This document shows positions 15,249 to 19,259 of a DNA stretch of 19,259 bases, piece by piece (the stretch's first letter is position 1; every line of letters begins with the position of its first letter). Source of the stretch: PCC-10605 sp964409355 (GTDB lineage Bacteria; Cyanobacteriota; Cyanobacteriia; Cyanobacteriales; Cyanobacteriaceae); contig CAYPDC010000074.1 in assembly GCA_964409355.1 (NCBI GenBank), positions 1-19,259 on the forward strand, in the 5' to 3' direction. The notes beneath the pieces were generated by a model. The model saw only the letters and a list, made by a program, of their open reading frames with translations, was not told where the DNA came from and searched no databases. A program made the position numbers and the translations under genes.

Positions 15249-15267
15249 TATAATGATTATCTTGATT
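15249..15267 (-). promoter_or_regulatory. candidate Fur box upstream of the 54-aa gene
   Basis: On the minus strand AATCAAGATAATCATTATA matches the 19-bp Fur consensus GATAATGATAATCATTATC at 15 positions, including an unbroken run of 12. It ends 20 bp before the start codon. The genome is AT-rich, so chance matches are not rare. Confidence 0.35.
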
Positions 15268-15272
15268 ATGGT

Positions 15273-15284
15273 ATTTGATCAAAT
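15273..15284. repeat. 12-bp palindrome ATTTGATCAAAT between mscS and the 54-aa gene
   Basis: A perfect 12-bp palindrome; imperfect pairing continues outside it (TATG/CATA), and a T run follows on the plus strand (15292-15298). It could be a regulator site, or a terminator for plus-strand transcription, but no plus-strand gene ends here. Confidence 0.35.
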
Positions 15285-15342
15285 CATAACCTTTTTTTGG
15301 GTAAAATGTATCAATTGTTACTGAAATTTAATGTAAATATCT

Positions 15343-16401
15343 TCAACTTTTCTTTTCTGAGAAACTAAAATCACCATAAGATTTAAGAGGATAAGCTATT
15401 TTTATATTCTCTAATTCATACTGTGAATGAATTTGTTTTATAAATTCGTGGGTAATTAAAAACTTGTCAAAATACTCATTTATCTTTAAATAAACCGTTA
15501 AATTAATGGCAAAATAATCAAAATTTTCATAACGTAAAAAAGGCTCAAATTCTTTATCTCCTCCTTCTGTATTTTCTAAAACAGATTTAGCGACATGTAG
15601 AGTAACTTTTTCTACTTTTTCTAAGTTATTTTCATAACTAACACCTATTTTTACGGTGATTAAAAGAGAGGGATTAATGAGGGTATAATTTTTAAAACTA
15701 GCATCGATAATTTTAGCATTAGGGATAACAGTTATATTATTATAAATATCTTTAATTAAAGTGTATTTTAACTCTACGTCTTGGACATAACCAGCTTCGC
15801 CATCTTTGAGTTGAATATAGTCGCCAGGGCGAATTTTGCGAGAAACTATTATGTTAACTCCTGAAATTAAGTTACTTAAAGTATTTTGAAAAGCTAAACC
15901 TATAGATAAACTACCAATGCCAAAAGCTGTAATTAAAGCAGTAATTTGAATACCAATTGATTGAATTATAATCAAAAAACCAATGGTAAAAATAATGACT
16001 TTTGTTAAATATTCAAATAAAGATGTTAAGGAAACTGCTGTTTCATTTTCAATGCTATAAAGTTGGATGAAATTTACCGCTAATCTGGATACTAAAATAT
16101 TTCCTGTTGCTAAGGCTACAACTATTAATATTTTCTCGATTAAAACGTTTAAAGTATTAGGAATATTAATTGTCGGCAGAATAAGTGCGATCGCACCTAC
16201 CACAAACCAAGTAATAATTACGCCTCGAAAAGATTTAAGAATAAAAGAATATTTACCTAAAAAGTTATCTGGTTGTAACTCTAAATTGTGTCTTAATTTT
16301 TCTAATCTATTTTCAAGGAAAAAACCAATTAATCCCATACCGATAGCGAAGGCAATGGGAAGCAAAAAAGTAGATATTAACTGCCAATTAAAAGACCACA
16401 T
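15343..16401 (-). CDS. MscS-family small-conductance mechanosensitive channel
   Basis: An inner-membrane channel that opens under membrane tension and releases solutes on osmotic downshock. The 352-aa chain has membrane spans at about 8-29, 60-77, 88-108 and 131-149, then the pore helix TM3 (about 152-190) with the family pattern AFGIGSLSIGLAFQNTLSNL and the following SRKIRPGDYIQL that leads into the beta domain. The C-terminal half (190-340) is the cytoplasmic vestibule. It is larger than E. coli MscS (286 aa) because of additional N-terminal spans. The ATG at 16401 has no strong Shine-Dalgarno site. It appears to be transcribed alone. Confidence 0.9.
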   Translation of the reverse strand: MWSFNWQLISTFLLPIAFAIGMGLIGFFLENRLEKLRHNLELQPDNFLGKYSFILKSFRGVIITWFVVGAIALILPTINIPNTLNVLIEKILIVVALATGNILVSRLAVNFIQLYSIENETAVSLTSLFEYLTKVIIFTIGFLIIIQSIGIQITALITAFGIGSLSIGLAFQNTLSNLISGVNIIVSRKIRPGDYIQLKDGEAGYVQDVELKYTLIKDIYNNITVIPNAKIIDASFKNYTLINPSLLITVKIGVSYENNLEKVEKVTLHVAKSVLENTEGGDKEFEPFLRYENFDYFAINLTVYLKINEYFDKFLITHEFIKQIHSQYELENIKIAYPLKSYGDFSFSEKKS

Positions 16402-16429
16402 ATTTTAATCAAATTACAATATAGGTTCA

Positions 16430-16785
16430 ACAAATAATTTAAAACGTAGAATTCAACAACATGAATCACTACTAAAAAACAGAAGTCACCATAACAAAGA
16501 ATTACAAGAACATTATAATTTAGGTGAAAAGATTGAAATAGTTGTTCTTTGGTTAGATCCTTTAGAAGACTCCGAGATAGACAATGATATTCATTTTTCT
16601 AGGGGTATTATATACCATATTGAAGGACTGTATATTGAGAGAATACCAAGAGAAAAATTATACAATCAAAGACAAACTAGCTACAAACAGAAGAAGACGA
16701 ACATCCTTTGTTTACGCCTATGATAGGGGATTATATAGGTTTAAGACAAGTCACAGAAAATTTAAAGAAACTGGATTTGACTTAG
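16430..16785 (+). pseudogene. frameshifted remnant of an unrecognised protein gene
   Basis: This 392-bp gap (16402-16793) between mscS and hsdM holds no intact gene, but coding-like sequence runs through it in two frames. One frame, open from 16392, reads (in part) LKNRSHHNKELQEHYNLGEK and IEIVVLWLDPLEDSEIDNDI; near 16686 sense continues in the -1 frame as EEDEHPLFTPMIGDYIGLRQ and ends with LKKLDLT and TAG at 16785. One lost base would join the two. No start codon lies in the first frame, so the 5' end is missing as well. I do not recognise the family. The third-frame ATG open frame at 16584-16805 is probably a shadow. Confidence 0.45.
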
Positions 16786-16793
16786 AGTCCGAA

Positions 16794-18074
16794 TTATTGT
16801 TTTAATAGTTGTTTTACTGCTTTCATTACTTCTTGTCCCTTATCTTCTATAAGTTGTATCAGTTCTTCAGGGGTTCGATCGTCCTCCTCTACTTTTATAT
16901 TTGGGTTAACGGCTTTAAGATCATAGTTTTTCTGTTCTAATTCCTCACGGGTAACAGTCCAACTTCTCTCACTGTCTTTTCTGTGGGGGAGTAACTCTAA
17001 AAACGCATCAAAGTGTTGAGCCGTTAAAGGTTTACGCTTAGTTACTTTTACAAAAAGAACTTGGGTGGCACTGGTTTTATAACTAAACTTGGCTTGTACT
17101 TCTTTATGTTCTTTACCTCCAAAAGGCGGATTAGTCAGGATAACATCAAATAGTTGAGGAGCATTTTTAAACAAGTCACCATAGACGGCACTACCTGTTA
17201 AGGTGTTACCGTGCCAGATGTTAGGTTGATCAATACCGTGTAAAACGAGGTTAGCTAAAGCGATGGGGTAAATAAGATTCTCTTTTTCTCTACCGTAGAA
17301 GGTTTGATGTTTGAGGGTGTCTAATTGTTCGGCGGTGATGCCTTCTCCTAATTGATGGCTAATATGTTCGTAAGTCTGAGCAAGGAAGCCTCCTGTGCCA
17401 CTGGCTGGATCATAGACGGTTTCTCCGATTTGGGGATTTATAGCGGTAACGATCGCCCTTATGACTTCTCTAGGGGTAAAAAATTGTCCACCATCGTTAT
17501 TTTTTTCTCCCATTTTGAGGAGTAATCCTTCATATACTTGGGATATGGGGAAGATGTGGGTATCGTCAACGTTGCGAATTTCTTGAACTTTATCTAATAC
17601 ATCAAGAAGGTTACGCTCACTATCAATTCTTACTTTATCGGTAGCGGAGAGAACTTCGCTGATAATTTTTTGTTTGGGGGTAGCGTTGGGTTGATTTTTT
17701 AAGGCTTTGAGGGTGGGTAACAAACCAAAGGGTTTACCGTCATTGTCGTAACCGCCGTTAACGAAGTTCATAAAATCCCCTAAGTTGCCACTCATGGTTA
17801 ACTCTAGCCGTTTTGTGCCGTTAGGGGATGCCCAATCTTGCCAACGGTAAGGATATTCGAGGGAGTAATCAAAATCTAAACCTAATACTTCCATGCTTTC
17901 GGCTTCTTGTTGTTCCATGTCGTCAAGGATACGCAAAAATAACAGCCATGTTAATTCAGGAACGTATTGTAAGGCACTGGTACAGTTCGATCGCCTCATG
18001 ATGTCACAGATACTTTTAATGTAGCTATTCAGGCTTTGTTGGGTGTTAAATTGTTTGATGTTATTTTTTGTCAT
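16794..18074 (-). CDS. hsdM: type I restriction-modification methyltransferase HsdM, internally deleted
   Basis: HsdM methylates adenine as part of the type I HsdMS/HsdRMS complex. Seen in the 426-aa product: the N-terminal HsdM_N domain (about 8-160, with CDIMRRSNCTSALQYVPELT), SAM motif I YDPASGTGGFL (221-231), and catalytic motif IV NPPF (315-318). After SATQVLF (341) the chain jumps straight to VKVTKRKPLTAQHFDAF, which normally follows some 80-90 residues later, after the LKPGGR...GVLF...NLLFF region. The deletion is in frame, so the 3' half still reads. Activity is doubtful, as the lost part belongs to the methyltransferase fold. No hsdS or hsdR is present beside it. ATG at 18074. Confidence 0.85.
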   Translation of the reverse strand: MTKNNIKQFNTQQSLNSYIKSICDIMRRSNCTSALQYVPELTWLLFLRILDDMEQQEAESMEVLGLDFDYSLEYPYRWQDWASPNGTKRLELTMSGNLGDFMNFVNGGYDNDGKPFGLLPTLKALKNQPNATPKQKIISEVLSATDKVRIDSERNLLDVLDKVQEIRNVDDTHIFPISQVYEGLLLKMGEKNNDGGQFFTPREVIRAIVTAINPQIGETVYDPASGTGGFLAQTYEHISHQLGEGITAEQLDTLKHQTFYGREKENLIYPIALANLVLHGIDQPNIWHGNTLTGSAVYGDLFKNAPQLFDVILTNPPFGGKEHKEVQAKFSYKTSATQVLFVKVTKRKPLTAQHFDAFLELLPHRKDSERSWTVTREELEQKNYDLKAVNPNIKVEEDDRTPEELIQLIEDKGQEVMKAVKQLLKQ

Positions 18075-18127
18075 AATTTATTGCTCTATTAAGTTTTATT
18101 TTATTTTTTTTGTGAAATTACTTTCAA

Positions 18128-18248
18128 CTGAGATCTTGCACCATTATTAAAAAACCGCAAAACCCCGATTTTTAAAAGCTGAAACCCTATCAAACTCGTT
18201 ACTTTTTGCTTAAAAATCGGGGTTTTCAAGCTAGGCGCAAGATCTGAG
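18128..18248. mobile_element. 121-bp miniature inverted-repeat element with 5-bp target duplication
   Basis: The ends CTGAGATCTTGCACC (18128-18142) and GGCGCAAGATCTGAG (18234-18248) are inverted repeats with two mismatches, and exact TTCAA duplications abut both ends (18123-18127, 18249-18253). Inside is a perfect 17-bp stem, AAAACCCCGATTTTTAA (18159-18175) with its complement at 18210-18226. There is no coding capacity. It lies between the divergent hsdM and antitoxin genes, so it may affect both promoters or insulate them. Confidence 0.7.
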
Positions 18249-18291
18249 TTCAAGGTTTTTAAGTAAATCATGGTTAATTTTAACTTTTAGA

Positions 18292-18309
18292 TGTACAATT
18301 AAATGTACA
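18292..18309 (+). promoter_or_regulatory. two TGTACA operator cores of a YefM-type antitoxin
   Basis: TGTACA occurs at 18292-18297 and 18304-18309, 12 bp centre to centre. The yefM-yoeB operators are known to use paired palindromes with this same hexamer core. Autorepression by the antitoxin-toxin complex is therefore likely. The second box overlaps the first possible ATG (18303), which favours the later start at 18327. Confidence 0.65.
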
Positions 18310-18326
18310 AAATTGTTAACAACATT

Positions 18327-18593
18327 ATGCTTGATCATTTACCAATTACATCCGCCCGACATGAATTAACTTCATTACCAGAAAAACTCCATGAGGAAGG
18401 TTCAACTCTTGCTATTACTCGGCGAGGTAAGCCTGTTTTAGCGGTGATGACTTGGCAACACTATGAGGCGATTCTGGAAACTTTAGAAATTTTGGGCGAT
18501 CGCACCTTAATGGATAATTTCCGTCAGGGTATAGCGGAAGCTCAGGCAGGAGAAGGATTGGACTGGGAATTAGTTAAACAAGATTTAGATTAA
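18327..18593 (+). CDS. YefM/Phd-family antitoxin
   Basis: Antitoxin of a type II toxin-antitoxin pair; it binds DNA with its N-terminal domain and neutralises the toxin with its C-terminal tail. From the ATG at 18327 the product has 88 aa, normal for the family, and starts MLDHLPITSARHELTSLPEK, like YefM. The Phd/YefM core ITRRGKPVLAVMTWQHYEAI is plain. The C-terminal third (GIAEAQAGEGLDWELVKQDL) is the toxin-binding part. An ATG at 18303 would add eight residues but overlaps an operator core. The stop codon overlaps the toxin start by one base (TAATG), so the two are translationally coupled. Confidence 0.88.
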   Translation: MLDHLPITSARHELTSLPEKLHEEGSTLAITRRGKPVLAVMTWQHYEAILETLEILGDRTLMDNFRQGIAEAQAGEGLDWELVKQDLD

Positions 18594-18916
18594 TGAGCTA
18601 TCGTATTATTATTCAACCTACTGCCCTCAAATTGCTAAAGGAAGTTACAGATCGCCGTATTCGTCAAAAAATAACCGATCGCATTGAAAAACTAAAAGAT
18701 TCTCCTGAAATGCAGGGTAAACCCCTATTAGGTGAGTTAGAAGGTTACTATAGTGTTAGGGCAGTTGGACAAAGATATAGAATTATTTATAAAATTGAGC
18801 AAGAGAAGGTGATAGTAATTATTTTGGCTTTAGGCATTCGTCAAGATGGTGGTAAAAAAGATGCTTATGCCATCGCCAAAAAACTGTTAAAATTAGGACT
18901 TTTTGATGAGTCTTAG
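18593..18916 (+). CDS. RelE/ParE-family toxin
   Basis: The toxin partner of the pair, a 107-aa basic protein of the RelE/ParE superfamily; such proteins either cut mRNA at the ribosome or poison gyrase. The fold pattern is visible: two N-terminal helices (LKLLKEVTDRRIRQKITDRI), then LLGELEGYYSVRAVGQRYRI and IYKIEQEKVIVIILALGIRQ as the beta sheet. Conserved R61 and R63 fall where catalytic or structural residues of RelE lie. The C-terminal helix (AYAIAKKLLKLGL) fits this subgroup. I cannot tell mRNA interferase from gyrase inhibitor. It follows the antitoxin with a 1-bp overlap. Confidence 0.88.
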   Translation: MSYRIIIQPTALKLLKEVTDRRIRQKITDRIEKLKDSPEMQGKPLLGELEGYYSVRAVGQRYRIIYKIEQEKVIVIILALGIRQDGGKKDAYAIAKKLLKLGLFDES

Positions 18917-18933
18917 ACTAGATTATTTGATAA

Positions 18934-19029
18934 TTAAGAGTTCCATCGTCTCATAATGTCACAGATGCCTTTAATATAGCTGTTGAGGCTTTGTTGGGTG
19001 TTAAATTGTTTGATGTTATTTTTGGTCAT
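18934..19029 (-). pseudogene. 5' fragment of a second hsdM
   Basis: A 31-codon frame starting MTKNNIKQFNTQQSLNSYIK and continuing GICDIMRR, then WNS and a stop. The DNA at 18939-19039 is about 90 percent identical, without gaps, to 17984-18084 at the start of the hsdM gene (constant offset 955 bp). Similarity ends just after the MRR codons. It is a truncated hsdM copy that lies upstream of, and in the same direction as, the larger copy, with the toxin-antitoxin pair and a miniature element between. Confidence 0.85.
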
Positions 19030-19052
19030 AGTTTATTGGGATTATTTTTAGG

Positions 19053-19259
19053 CTAATATACCTCATCATGACTACCTATATCGACTAAAATAATTACCAT
19101 ATCGGGAGAGTCTATATCTTGAGTAAATGTAAAAATAATACGATATTCATAAGTAACAGAACATGACCACAAATTAGCTAAATTACCTGTTAACTTGTGA
19201 GATTTTAAAGAAGGAGTAAAGGGATCATTTTCTTTCTAGTAAATCGATGGTTTCTAATA
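19053..19259 (-). pseudogene. RelE/YafQ-like toxin remnant, frameshifted and cut by window end
   Basis: On the minus strand the frame DPFTPSLKSHKLTGNLANLW followed by SCSVTYEYRIIF and ending DIGSHDEVY and TAG (19053-19055) is typical of the C-terminal two thirds of a RelE-superfamily mRNA interferase. Upstream this frame meets TAG at 19236-19238 with no start codon in between; the expected N-terminal helix (ETIDLLERK) continues in another frame across an A-rich run, so a frameshift is likely. The 5' end lies beyond the window, and so would any antitoxin gene. Confidence 0.65.

Noticed and set aside
16584..16805. 73-codon plus-strand open frame after mscS
   Set aside because: It overlaps the more protein-like frames of the remnant at 16430-16785 and overlaps the end of hsdM. 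Its N-terminal part looks like a shifted reading, so I treat it as a shadow.

Overview
The window comes from a low-GC cyanobacterium. Evidence: repeated HIP1 octamers (GCGATCGC), cyanobacterial small proteins, heptanucleotide tandem repeats, and the gene order rplS - trnW - secE - nusG - rplK - rplA, which matches the Synechocystis-type order. Many genes lack Shine-Dalgarno sequences. A Geminocystis/Cyanobacterium-like genome would fit, but the genus is an inference.

Bases 1-7600 are core genome, all on the plus strand: a small [2Fe-2S] ferredoxin; rplS with a textbook promoter; tRNA-Trp with another; the secE-nusG-rplK-rplA group (protein export, transcription elongation, ribosome stalk base); a class I lysyl-tRNA synthetase; a HAD phosphatase; an anchored SH3b protein; and a conserved membrane protein. 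The rplJ-rplL pair expected after rplA is absent here. A large SNF2-type helicase (7677-10808) closes this block.

From about 10.8 kb on, the window is accessory and mosaic. A non-coding miniature element (10830-10918) carries an exact 8-bp target duplication. Next is a compact restriction-modification unit: a plus-strand adenine methyltransferase meets, tail to tail with a 12-bp overlap, a minus-strand protein that joins a control-protein-like HTH to a PD-(D/E)XK nuclease domain. An exact 16-bp direct repeat lies upstream of each gene; the copy before the nuclease gene is part of a C-box-like array, suggesting self-regulation. Then come a truncated cyanobacterial small gene, a small intact gene, a CobW-type GTPase (minus), a second miniature element with TA ends, a 54-aa gene with a Fur-box-like upstream site, and an MscS channel.

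The right end (16.4-19.26 kb) is a defence and toxin-antitoxin scrapyard: a frameshifted unknown gene; an hsdM with an in-frame internal deletion; a third miniature element with 5-bp duplications; an intact YefM/RelE-type toxin-antitoxin pair with two TGTACA operator cores spaced as in yefM-yoeB; a 31-codon duplicate of the hsdM 5' end; and a broken RelE-like toxin running off the window. No CRISPR array, rRNA or full-length IS transposase was seen.
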